64,000 nt of DNA from Dermacentor variabilis. Its lineage: Eukaryota; Arthropoda; Arachnida; Ixodida; Ixodidae. The stretch's first letter is position 1, and each line of letters starts with the position of its first letter. Shown here one piece after another: positions 32,926 through 42,266 of the stretch. Position numbers and translations under genes: made by a program. Where the stretch lies: positions 241,482,584 to 241,546,583 of the forward strand of contig NC_134570.1 in the NCBI RefSeq assembly GCF_050947875.1. Reading direction: 5' to 3'. The notes under the pieces are model-generated. The model had not been told where the DNA came from. It searched no databases and was given only the letters and a program-made list of their open reading frames with translations.

Positions 32926-33772
32926 ATGGAGATCGAGAGATTTTACGTCATAGGGAAAGAGCTAGGAATGACAGGAGCGGAGTTAAAGCGTTGGATTGAT
33001 ACAGAAATCGTGAGGGAACGCGACCAGCACGCCCAACATCGGGAAGACGCGAAAGCGCATGCAGAACAAGAGCGTCTACGATTAGAAGCGGAATAACGAG
33101 TGCTAAAGCTCAAGATAGAGCTCCAGGAAAAGACTGCTGGCGCACAAAGCGCACAGAGTGACAGCACTACGGAACGGTCGGTTACTAGGACGGCTCCTGA
33201 GCTATTCAGTCCTCGTAAGTTGATCCCGCCGTTTAACGAAGCCCGGGATGATTTAGACGCCTACTTGCAACGTTTCGAGCGAGTGACAACAAGTCAGGAA
33301 TGGCCCCGCGCAACATGGGCACTCTCCCTTAGCCTATGCCTGACAGGAGAAGCGTTGACGGTCATAGGACGGCTTGATTCTAATGCAGCCCTAGACTACG
33401 ACCAGCTGAAAGCTACTCTCCTTCAACGCTTTCGGTGCGTTGCTGAGGGATACCGAGAAATGTTTCGAAACGCGAGGCCCGAAGACAATGAGGCTGGCCT
33501 ACAATATGCAGGTAGAATATCGGGCTACTTTGACCACTGGCTTGAAATGTCCCATATTGAGAGGACCTCCGACTCCCTCAGGGACACCATGATTGCTGAA
33601 CAATTTTTGAAAAGATGTTCTGCGTCTCTGCGAGCGTTCTTGAAAGAAAGGAATTTTAAGACCCTCGGTAGGTTGTCAAAGAATGCTGATTGTTTTATAG
33701 AGGAACAAAACCTGACCAATCTAGGTAGAGAAATGTTATCCAAGGAGGTCGTGTTAGACTGCTCGCAAGACT
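32926..33772 (+). pseudogene. Element C Gag, capsid region
   Basis: ATG at 32926 gives MEIERFYVIGKELGMTGAEL and a charged helix; a TAA at 33094-33096 interrupts, and the same frame continues to 33772: LIPPFNEARDDLDAYLQRFE, WALSLSLCLTGEALTVI, LKATLLQRFRCVAEGYREMF, HIERTSDSLRDTMIAEQFLK. This SCAN-like capsid fold resembles Gag of element A (38476-38802). A separate frame supplies the knuckle CFLCDETGHRASVC (33811-33852). Confidence 0.8.
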
Positions 33773-33804
33773 GAACCTCCAACAGCGATGCCGCGTGCAA
33801 CTAA

Positions 33805-34370
33805 TCGGTGCTTCCTTTGTGATGAAACAGGACATCGAGCTTCGGTGTGCTGGTCCCGGACTAAAGAGAACTCTACAGGTCGCGGATGGTCCGGCAGAAA
33901 GAGACAAGGAGGTGAAGCCAGTCAAGAAGGGAAAATCAAGGACAAGCTTCGTGTACTCTGGCTCCGTCGCAAGCCGAAAAGCCGAGAGAAGAGAGTGGCG
34001 GATACGTAGTGCTTCAAGGTGGCGAAACGGTCCCAATAGTCAACATGACGTTAATGCGACAAGGTCCCAGATGTGACAGTGGAAATCTGCCAGTGGGAAG
34101 AGGCTTTCTCGAATCACAACCGGTGTCTGTCTTACGAGTCACTGGCTGCAATACCATGGTCGTGCGACTCTTTGGTACCTGAGGACAAAATGGCAGGAAC
34201 AAAAAGCGCAGTGTTCTTGCTGGACCGCACAATTCACTACTTACCGGAAGCGATAGCACACTTAGACAATCCATTCTTTACAGGCGTCGCGCGAGTTAAA
34301 TGTATGCGAGACCCCCTGTATGATGTGGTATTGGGAAACATTGAAGGTGCCCGTCCCGGCCAATGACCCG
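33805..34370 (+). pseudogene. Element C nucleocapsid knuckle and decayed protease region
   Basis: CFLCDETGHRASVC at 33811-33852 is a CCHC knuckle. The following stretch keeps some protease-proximal-like residues (VTGCNTMVVRLFGT) but has several stops and frame changes. No DSGA/DTGA active site can be read with confidence. Confidence 0.55.
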
Positions 34371-35516
34371 GCCAATTCATGGTCTCCGCTGAAACATAAC
34401 AGCGACAAGACGAGTTACCCTGCCAACAGGATGTCATCCACCGCTCATGGAGAGCTACCAGACGTAGAGGGCCAAACGTTGTCCACAGCTAAAGACGCAG
34501 CCGCCTCCTCGAGACATACAGAAGACTGCGGATCTGGTACCGAGCTCGTTGCTGTGACAAAAGAAACGAAGATACGGCCCCTGCCTACACAGACTGTCCC
34601 GCAACCCGCAGTCACTGGAATAGAGCAAGGCAAATTAAAAGCTTTACAGAGGGACGATGGGTCTCTGAGAAGATGCTTCAAAAAGGTCGGCAAGATGATG
34701 GTCGCGGATGGCCGCGCAAGCGAATATTACTTACAGGATGACCTTTTCTACAGGAAGCACACAGTGTCAGGTGGGAAAATACTAGATAAGCTAGTGGTGC
34801 CAAAAGATCTCAGGGGGGTGGTGATGAAGTTGGCTCATGAAGGGATCCTCGCCGGTCACCAGGGTGTGACGAGAACGGTGGATCGAATTGTTGCTGAATT
34901 TTACTGGCCAGGGGTCCAGTCGGAGACGAAACGGTTTGTTAAATCGTGCGACGTTTGTCAACGAACGGTGCCACGCCATTCAGTCGGACGCGCCCCGCTG
35001 GGTACGATGCCTGTAATTGACACTCCCTTTGCTCGCGTAGGCATCGATATTATCGGTCCTTTATCCCCAACTTCAGATAAAGGCAACCGTTACATCCTCA
35101 CTATGGTTGACTTCGCCACCAGATACCCTGACGCTGTCGCCCTGCCATCTACCGAGTCGAGAACTGTTGCGGAAGGACTCGTCGAAATGTTTTCCCGAGT
35201 GGGCTTACCGCGGGAGATTGTCAGCGACCGCGGGTCCTATTTCATGTCAGCTGTGATGAAGGAGTTCAGTCATCTTCTGTCAATTAAGCAATTGCCCACC
35301 ACGCCGTACCACCCCATGGCAAATGGACTAGTGGAAGGATTTAACGGCACGCGCGCTCTAGGACGGATGTGCCAAGAGCGACCTAAATGTTGGGACCGCA
35401 ACCTCGGCCCGCTACTCTTCGCGTACCGAGAAGTGCCACAGAGCAGCATCGGTTGCGCGCCATTTGAACTGTTGTATGGGCGGTATGTCCGTGGTCCGAT
35501 GGCTGTGCTAAAGTAA
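34371..35516 (+). CDS. Element C integrase, zinc domain and core
   Basis: Open reading of 398 codons from 34320. The zinc domain is HEGILAGHQG...FYWPGVQSETKRF...CDVCQR (HHCC), about residues 178-218. The core carries FARVGIDIIGPLSPTSDKG (Asp), REIVSDRGSYFMS (Asp), YHPMANGLVEGFNGT (Glu), then FELLYGRYVRGP. All three catalytic residues are present. A stop at 35516 separates it from the C-terminal module, which begins in the same frame. It inserts element cDNA into the host chromosome. It precedes RNase H, not follows it. Confidence 0.8.
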   Translation, partial: ANSWSPLKHNSDKTSYPANRMSSTAHGELPDVEGQTLSTAKDAAASSRHTEDCGSGTELVAVTKETKIRPLPTQTVPQPAVTGIEQGKLKALQRDDGSLRRCFKKVGKMMVADGRASEYYLQDDLFYRKHTVSGGKILDKLVVPKDLRGVVMKLAHEGILAGHQGVTRTVDRIVAEFYWPGVQSETKRFVKSCDVCQRTVPRHSVGRAPLGTMPVIDTPFARVGIDIIGPLSPTSDKGNRYILTMVDFATRYPDAVALPSTESRTVAEGLVEMFSRVGLPREIVSDRGSYFMSAVMKEFSHLLSIKQLPTTPYHPMANGLVEGFNGTRALGRMCQERPKCWDRNLGPLLFAYREVPQSSIGCAPFELLYGRYVRGPMAVLK

Positions 35517-36003
35517 TTGCGGACAAATCCCCGTTTAGATAACGACACGAAATCTTATGAATACATCATCGAACTGCGTCAACGGCTAGAGCGTACGTGC
35601 GCCATCGCCACGCAAGAGCTCACGAAAGCGAAACAGCAGCAGAAAACGCATAATGACAGAAAAGCCAGGATGCGAGAGCTTAATCCTGGAGACAAAGTAC
35701 TTGTTCTACTGCCTGGTGAAAGGAATAAGCTGATATTTATGTGGAAGGGACCTTTCATCGTTGTAGAAAGGGAAAGTCCGTTGGACTATGTTGTTGACCT
35801 TGGGCGCAGAACAACGGTATTTCACATGAATATGTTGAAAAAATATGAAGAGCGACCCAACAGCGAATTGCATCAGGTAACAGTGACAACGGCAGGTCTA
35901 GAGCTTGAAGAGACAACGCCGCCTTACTCATCACTCGTCCTAACGCAGACATCAAAAGACGTCGCCATTTCGAACCAACTGACTATGGATCAGGGACTCA
36001 AAG
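35517..36003 (+). CDS. Element C integrase C-terminal (GPY/F) module
   Basis: Same frame as the core after one stop: MRELNPGDKVLVLLPGERNK, LIFMWKGPFIVVERESPLDY, VFHMNMLKKYEERPN. WKGPF is the GPY/F motif. The reading continues through a linker (ETTPPYSSLVL, QLTMDQGLKVEVEK) that in element A leads into RT. At about 36002 it jumps straight into RNase H, so RT is deleted. Confidence 0.8.
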
Positions 36004-36345
36004 TTGAAGTCGAGAAGTCTCGTAGCAGTTCTTTTGCAAGAACACGACGGGCGTTTGCATCCCGTTTTCTACGCTAGCCGGAAGCTTCTGCCACGTGAAG
36101 CTGCCTACTCCACAATTGAGAGGGAGTGCCTCGCCATAGTGTGGACAGTACAGAAATTTCATGTGTACCTTTACGGTAAACCGTTGATCCTGCAGTCCGA
36201 CCACCAACCACTGCGATACCTAAATTCGGCGACGCACGTCAACAGTCGCGTACTACGTTGGAATTTACTCCTTATGGATTATGACTTTCATATGTGGAGT
36301 ATATTGGTGGATGTGATAACGTTGGTGCAGACTGTCTAAGTAGAA
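36003..36345 (+). pseudogene. Element C RNase H domain, 5' deleted
   Basis: SRSLVAVLLQEHDGRLHPV, FYASRKLLPREAAYSTIERE, LAIVWTVQKFHVYLYGKP, LQSDHQPLRYLNSATHVNSR, VLRWNLLLMDYDFHM. The first catalytic Asp (TDAS) is missing because the deletion starts just before it. It lies downstream of integrase and directly upstream of the 3' LTR, confirming the IN-(RT)-RH order. Confidence 0.85.
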
Positions 36346-36440
36346 TAGCTACGGACCCGGACTAATGTGCCATGAGAGTAGTAGTTTGAACTGTGTGACT
36401 TGTGATACTCCGTAGTGCTACCCTCCTCGACTTCTTGAAC

Positions 36441-36450
36441 TTGGGGGAAA
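36441..36450 (+). promoter_or_regulatory. Element C polypurine tract
   Basis: tgggggaaa abuts the 3' LTR start at 36451; this is the expected plus-strand primer. Confidence 0.7.
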
Positions 36451-37091
36451 TGTGATAGGAGTTTGGACTGTTTGAATGTCGCGGCCGAATGCGCTTGATT
36501 GCTGTGCGGCGGCGACGGACGAAGTGGAAGAGAAGGACCGGTGTCTGTGCGGAGACGGCAGCCATGCGAATTGCCTGAGCTGCCTGGGCTGGCCTTCCGA
36601 ACGAGCCGAGCAATTCGTCTACCCAAGGCCGGTGTTCCTGTGTGTGCTGGCAGAACAGTCCGGGCTGTCCTCGGGCTTCAACCGGCCTGCTCCACTGCCG
36701 GGCGAGCATCCGACGCCGACAAGTTCCTGTGCAGCTAAGCCTTCCGAACGGTCTACCCTGTGGCGGGCAGACGTCCCGACCCAGCTGTCGCGCGAGTGGC
36801 TCGTCGTGTGCCGGGCATCCGCCCCGGCCTCCAGCCTGCGCCACAAGCCGCGCCGGATTCATCTTTGCGCCTCTTCGTGCCGTGAGTGTGTGATACCGAC
36901 GCACTATCGGACGCCTTCCTATATTGACGCTGAGCTTGACTATACATGACAGACACTCATGTAGGGAACTGTGTGTGTGTGTGTTATCGTGTATGTTATC
37001 CTAGTCCCGTCCCCGTGTTATTAAAGCCTCTCTGTGTTCATTGTGCCATCCCTGTGTGTTTGAAGCCTGGGCCCACATTTTCCTTATCACA
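36451..37091 (+). mobile_element. Element C, 3' LTR (641 bp)
   Basis: Partner of 32240-32880. The second GTAC duplication is at 37092-37095. Removing C rejoins the element A integrase as APLKLV(P)...ITTEPF. Confidence 0.9.
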
Positions 37092-37461
37092 GTACCAACT
37101 TCAACGGCGCCCTCGATTTGTCCCCTGGTTTGCCTACCCGCTGACAGGTGCCACATGTCCTCACAAAGTGCTCTGCGTCACGAAAACACCCTGGCCAATA
37201 GTACTCTTGCAAGAGACGCTCCTTAGTCTTCTTAACTCCTAGGTGTCCGGACCACGAACCTCCATGCGACAAGCGCAACAGATCATGACGGTAACACTGA
37301 GGCACGGTCAGCTGATCGAACTCCACTCCCCTATGGTCTAGATACTTCCGGTACAGGACCGCACTTCTTTTCACAAAACGAGCATTTTTCTTCGCGATAC
37401 CTTCCTTGACATTGCAGCGCATGTTTTCTAGGCTGCCATCCTTTTTTTGCTCGGCTATCAA
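37092..37461 (-). pseudogene. Element A integrase zinc domain
   Basis: Minus strand: FDQLTVPQCYRHDLLRLSHG, GSWSGHLGVKKTKERLLQEY, YWPGCFRDAEHFVRTCGTCQ. H-x-H-...-C-x2-C matches the HHCC domain. It continues across element C into the core at 32239. Confidence 0.8.
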
Positions 37462-37469
37462 AGCCGACC

Positions 37470-37780
37470 GGCTGGCTGACTTTTAGCAACCTATAAAGTC
37501 CATCTGACGTAGGCGCGATGAGCAAATCTGCAGATAGCTCTTCTAACTTTCCCCTGTCAGGCATTTCCTCTCCAGTATCTGGTGCCTTCAACGCTACAGG
37601 CTCAATTTTATTCAGTTTGCTCAGCTTGCTGCGCTTCCGACCACTTTTCATGGTTCGACAACGTCGGGCCCGCAACTACCACCTTTGCAGCAAGCTCTCG
37701 AACTCTCGATCTGGCTAAGGCCTGAATGCTAGCCTCACCAAACAAAAGCCCCTTCTCGCGCAGGAGGTGATCGGACCTGT
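37470..37780 (-). pseudogene. Element A protease-integrase linker, decayed
   Basis: Minus strand keeps pieces such as LEELSADLLIAPTSDGLYRL and KLSKLNKIEPVAL but changes frame. A conserved domain is not visible. Confidence 0.5.
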
Positions 37781-38026
37781 TCACAAATAGGTACGGGTAC
37801 TGGGGGGGGGGGGCAGCATAGATGACACTGCGGCCTCCGTCTCAAGTGCTCCGAAAGGTCCTTCAATAAGCACTTTTGCTACGGGCAGACACAGGCTATG
37901 AGCCTTCACGGCTTGCTTCATCCATGCGCACCCGCCCGTGAACATATCGGGTTCTACGTAAGAGGGGTGAACTACATCCATTGTAGCTGCGGAATCAAGA
38001 AGCACTCGGCACGCTTTCCCGTTCAC
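37781..38026 (-). pseudogene. Element A aspartic protease
   Basis: NGKACRVLLDSAATMDVVHP has the active-site motif LLDSAAT (Asp-Ser-Ala) at about residue 10, followed by KVLIEGPFGALETEAAV. A G-rich slippage tract (37801-37811 region) lies near the end. Protease precedes integrase on the minus strand. Confidence 0.75.
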
Positions 38027-38802
38027 GAGGAGGTCTCTATGAAAGGCTCGAGAAGCTTCATGTTCTCGTTAGTGCTGCATAATGACAAAAACACGACTTT
38101 TGTTTTTGTTTCTGGACACTGCGCCGAAAAGTGACCCGGCTTCTGGCACGTATAACACACGCGCGCTTGCCTCGTCTCGAACCGCTTTCTACGTTCGGCT
38201 TCGGCAGCCGCCGTCTCCTTACCTTCAGTCGGACTGCTTTCACTCGCATCCGCACTACGTGTGTCCCCCCTTGCTCTCATGGGTGTGAACTTCGGCCTCT
38301 CAAACTTGGAGCCAAATTCACCCTTTTGACCGTCCTTAGCTCCGCGAGCCCGACGCGTCACAAACTCCTCGGCTAGCTCGGCGGCTTTAGCCACCGTACT
38401 AACGTCTGGCCTATCCAAGACCCAGTACCGCACATTCTCAGGTAACCGACTATAAAACTGTTCCAGCCCGAAACACTACAGAACTTTCTCGTGGTCACCA
38501 AACGCTTTCTCTTCTTTGAGCCACTCCTGCATGTTTGACATAAGCCTGTAGGCAAACTCTCTATATGACTCACTTCTGCCTTTCTCATTTTCCCGAAACT
38601 TCCGACGGAATGCCTCCGCTGACAGCCTGTACTTTTTTAGCAGACTTGATTTCACTTGGTCGAAATCCTCTGCCTCCTCTCTTTTCAAGCGAGCGATTAC
38701 GTCGGCCGCCTCGCCGGGTAACAAAGTGAGCAAGCGCTGTGGCCACGTTTCCCGAGAGAACCCCTGCTTCTCGCAGGTTCGCTCAAATTTAACAAGGAAC
38801 AA
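38023..38802 (-). pseudogene. Element A Gag, capsid and nucleocapsid
   Basis: 38802-38476: FLVKFERTCEKQGFSRETWP, LLTLLPGEAADVIARLKREE, LLKKYRLSAEAFRRKFRENE, YREFAYRLMSNMQEWLKEEK, the SCAN-like capsid. After a break, 38433-38023: YWVLDRPDVSTVAKAAELAE and the knuckle CYTCQKPGHFSAQC (about 38145). This then reads into protease. Confidence 0.8.
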
Positions 38803-38889
38803 ACCAATGTCCTCTCAAAGCTTAAACGGCCGCACCAGGTCAGTCATTTTGAACGGAACTCGTTCTCCTGCACCGTGTGCCTGACTTCC

Positions 38890-39169
38890 AATTAGCGCGT
38901 TCCATCTCTACCTCGAGACGCTTCATTTCCAAAGCGTGTTGACGGTCGCGCTCCTCTTTCTCTTTTTGCTCTTTACGTTCGCGCTCCTGTCTTTTTGCCG
39001 ACTCGCTCTCCTCAATGGCCTCAAGTCATTCCGACAGCTCGTCATCCTCAGCTTCTAACTCAAGAATAGCCCTTAGCAGTTCTGGTTTTCTGAGTTTCTC
39101 TGAGACATCCAGACCTAACTCTCTTGCAAGCTCCAGCAATTTCGGTTTGCGCAACGATTTCAAATCCAT
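38890..39169 (-). pseudogene. Element A Gag N terminus
   Basis: ATG at 39169-39167 gives MDLKSLRKPKLLELARELGL, then EKLRKPELLRAILELEAEDD, a TGA at about 39027, then a Lys/Glu coiled-coil-like helix. The repeated LRKPxLLxLA motif is SAP-like, a usual start for this Gag type. A 315-bp leader separates it from the 5' LTR. Confidence 0.7.
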
Positions 39170-39464
39170 GGCTGCTCTGAATGCTGCTTTCTCTACTGCC
39201 TACAATTGTCTTGCCGCAAACTAACTCGGCAGCAACGACAACCACAATTACCAGCTCTGTTTCTGACACTAACAAAAGCCTGGCAAAGCTCAGAAGAAGA
39301 AAGTCCCGCACTCACCAAACCTCGCAGCCAAGAATTCAGCGCAGTCGTTCCGCTGCAGGCAACCAGTCATCGCACAGGGCTCATTGCACTGCTCCCGGAT
39401 GGTCATTGTGCTGCTCACCATACAGTCGACCGCATATCTTCGCTGCTGGCCTCCGTTGTCCCGA

Positions 39465-39482
39465 TCTCACCGCTGGCAACCA
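39465..39482 (-). promoter_or_regulatory. Element A primer-binding site candidate
   Basis: On the minus strand TGGTTGCCAGCGG lies two bases beyond the LTR end. The tRNA is not identified. Confidence 0.5.
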
Positions 39483-39484
39483 GT

Positions 39485-40070
39485 TGTTGCAAATGGGTCG
39501 TAAGCCCCAACGGTAGCGTTGGCCTGGCGCCCTGGGGCACAGCTGGAAGCTTCCGAAGGTCCTGGCAAAGGATGAGTCGACTGCTAACAGAACAACTTGT
39601 TTATTCTAGCATTGCAAAAGAGCGGCCGGTCAGGTCGACCGAAGTGGAGAAACGGGAGACCACGTTACTCGACTGAATAAATCGAAGCTTCTCTCTTGGC
39701 GTCCGGGGGCAGCTGCTTTTATACTCTCGGAGTCGAGGGCAAGAAGGAACGGCTCGGAAGAGGCGCACGTGACGGCGGCGCACGGACACGTTGTGACAAG
39801 TGACAAGTATCCGCCGGGCCGGCGCCGCTCAGACCTCCTCGCTTCACAGTTGGGGAGCTCCTCTCCCCGGCTGCCGCGCTTTGACAAGCGTGGGCACCAA
39901 CATGCACACACACACACGAGCACACGTGGCATTGAAACATGCCTGTACGCGCTTAGCAGGAGGTGTTGGGGCAGCGCTGAACTGGCCAAAATGTCCGCCG
40001 GTGTGAACGAAGCCCCGGCGTCCGTTGCATCCGCGCCGGCTATGCCGCACGTCGGAGGCGAAACGTAACA
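39485..40070 (-). mobile_element. Element A, 5' LTR (586 bp)
   Basis: Partner of 20917-21500, about 2% different. The second CCGG target duplication follows at 40071-40074. Confidence 0.9.
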
Positions 40071-41079
40071 CCGGGCTGGTACTCGACGAAGCGTCGTCGG
40101 AGGTTGTAGTGTCGGCTGTCAGTACGTTGCTGGTTCTTGATCCGTAGACGGGCGAGCTGTCGGGCTTCTTCGGCGCGCTGTAGATAAGTAGCGACGTCAA
40201 GATTATCTTCGTCAGTGACGTGCGGCAGCATGGCGTCGAGCGTCGTCGTCGGGTTCCTGCCGTAAACCAGCTTAAACGGCGTGATCTGTGTTGTTTCCTG
40301 CACCACCATGTTGTAAGCGAATGTTAAATATGGCAGGACGGCATCTCAGGCCTTGTGTTCGACGTCCACGTGCATTGCTAGCATGTCGGCGAGCGTTTTG
40401 TTCAGGCGCTCCGTTAGACCATTCGTCTGTGGGTGGTAGGCAGTTGTCCTCCTGTGGCTTGTCTGACTGTACTGCAGAATGGCTTGGGTGAGCTCCGCTG
40501 TAAAAGCCGTTCCTCGGTCGGTGATGAGGACTTCTGGGGCGCCATGTCGCAGGAGGATGTTCTCAACAAAGAATTTCGCCACTTCGGCTGCGCTACCTTT
40601 CGGCAGTGCTTTCGTTTCAGCAAACCGGGTGAGGTAGTCCATCGCCACGACGATCCACTTATTTCCGGTTGTTGACGTCGGAAAGGGTCCCAACAAGTAC
40701 ATCCCGATCTGCTGAAACGGTCGGCAAGGAGGCTCGATTAGTAATCTCGCTGTAGTAAGCCCGCTGGCCTTGTCGGTGGTGTCTTGCGTCACTGACAGTC
40801 TCGGCATGCTCTTACATAACGGGCGACGTCGGCGGTCAGGCGCGGCCAATGATACCTTTCCTGTATCCTCAAGAGAATCCTTCAGGAGAATCCGAGGTGT
40901 CCAGCGGTCGGATTGTCATGCAGGGCGTGCAATACATCTGGACGCAGCCCTGAGGGTACAACAAGAAGGTAGTTGGCGCGGACTGGTGAGAACTTCTTTA
41001 CGAGTAGGTTGTTTTGAAGCGAGAACGAAGACAATTCTCGCCTAAATGCCCTAGGGACAACGTCGGTGTGCCCTTCCAA
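40071..41079 (-). pseudogene. Element D integrase, zinc domain and core
   Basis: Minus strand from 41079: VVPSGLRPDVLHALHDNPTA and GHLGFS (HHCC start); 40849-40346: CRPFQQIGMYLLGPFPTSTT, EVLITDRGTAFTAEL (Asp), YHPQTNGLTERLNKTL (Glu); 40309-40071: PFKLVYGRNPTTTLDAMLPH up to EYQPG. The first catalytic Asp reads as Tyr in GMYLLGPF (usually GxDLLGPF). Several frame breaks. It continues across element A at 20916. Confidence 0.75.
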
Positions 41080-41221
41080 ATACTCGACAAGGTTTTTCAG
41101 CTCCGGGTCTACTCGTTGCTGTTCAGCGAAGTCTTCTGCGCTTAATATGCCAAGGAAGGCGTCGTCATCCTCGTCATCTTGCGGCGGCGAGTCAATGGGG
41201 GCCCGTGATAGGCAATCGGCA

Positions 41222-41560
41222 TCACAGTGTTTTCGTCAGGACTTGTAGGTTACAGTGATATCGTATTCTTGCAGTCTTAGGCTGCACCGCGCCAGCCGTC
41301 CTGAAGGGTACTTTAAGTTCGCTGACCAACACAAGGCATGATGGTCGCTTACCACTTAGAACGGCCTGCCATATAGGTAAGGCCGAAATTTCGCTGTAGC
41401 CCAAATGAGGGCGAATCATTCCTTTTCGGTTGTAGAATAATTGCCTTCCGCTTTTGACAACGACCGGCTAGCGTAAGCTAGCGCGCGTTCAAGTCCGTCT
41501 TTTCTCTGGACTAGGACGGCACCGAGGCCTAGGCTACTGGCGTCAGTGTGGATTTCGGTG
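41222..41560 (-). pseudogene. Element D RNase H, truncated
   Basis: Minus strand: [20 protein letters not shown] (first Asp in HTDAS), [20 protein letters not shown], then in a second frame [12 protein letters not shown] residues and [13 protein letters not shown]. It starts at the junction with the 5' LTR piece at about 41557, so Gag, PR and RT are all deleted. Confidence 0.7.
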
Positions 41561-41924
41561 CGTTTTATTGGGTGAACTTGTGCCCTCAAAAACAGGCTAC
41601 ACTCAAAGAATGGCGACAGCGGCGAACACAGTCGGCGATCGTCGAACATCTGATCAGCGGGTCAAGCGCGTCGGCTTTTATAGATCAGTCGTCGAATGTT
41701 CCAGAGTAACCGCTGGGACCCGCATGCCTTCCACAAAGTTCTACATTATTCGCATCGCACACACATGCGATCAGAATACATAAGGTTCCGTCACAGAAGC
41801 GGATGGAAGCATCGATAACATTCCAGAAACTTCCAATACATGCAGGCGTGTCCTGCGCTGTGCGATAACATTTGCTAGGCGGTGAAACGTGTTGCCCGAT
41901 AAAGACAAACAAGTACACGTGTCA
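41557..41924 (-). mobile_element. Element D, 5' LTR, truncated
   Basis: Matches 20234-20602. Its inner 50 bp are lost, replaced by RNase H at gcgttttattggg. The outer end is intact and followed by ATAT (41925-41928). Confidence 0.8.
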
Positions 41925-42266
41925 ATATGCTATAAAGCTTTCGTTTGGCGCTTGTGCTCATCACGCAGAGGAGGCCCATACACCAGCTTCGTCCTAGCGC
42001 CTTTATTTTTATGTTCACGAATTGGTGACTACAGACTTGATACGGAACCTGATAGTAGCTTCATGGATGAGATTTGTGAATGTTTATCATCAGAGTGTTA
42101 AACTTGCTTTCATCGTTGCGCATCCATCTTTCTATGTCATCATCATCCCTCATGACACCTTTATGTCCCCATTTCCCCTCCCCCTGTGTAGAGTAGCAGG
42201 CTAGAGCGCCTTAGCTCAGGCCGACCTTGCTGCCTTCTTTGAATTAAATTATCTCTCTCTCTCTTT
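41925..42266 (+). mobile_element. LINE1 3' UTR and tail
   Basis: Removing D rejoins ctctttatat with gctataaagc, so ORF1 ends LEPLIAALYML-stop and this 330-bp tract follows directly. It ends gtagagtagcaggctagagc, ...ttgaattaaattat and (CT)n (42243-42264), as in I-type tick LINE tails. No ORF2 lies between ORF1 and the tail. Confidence 0.65.

Noticed and set aside
20184..41924. Endogenous retrovirus with envelope
   Set aside because: No envelope-like frame, signal peptide or transmembrane segment follows any pol; all are LTR retrotransposons.
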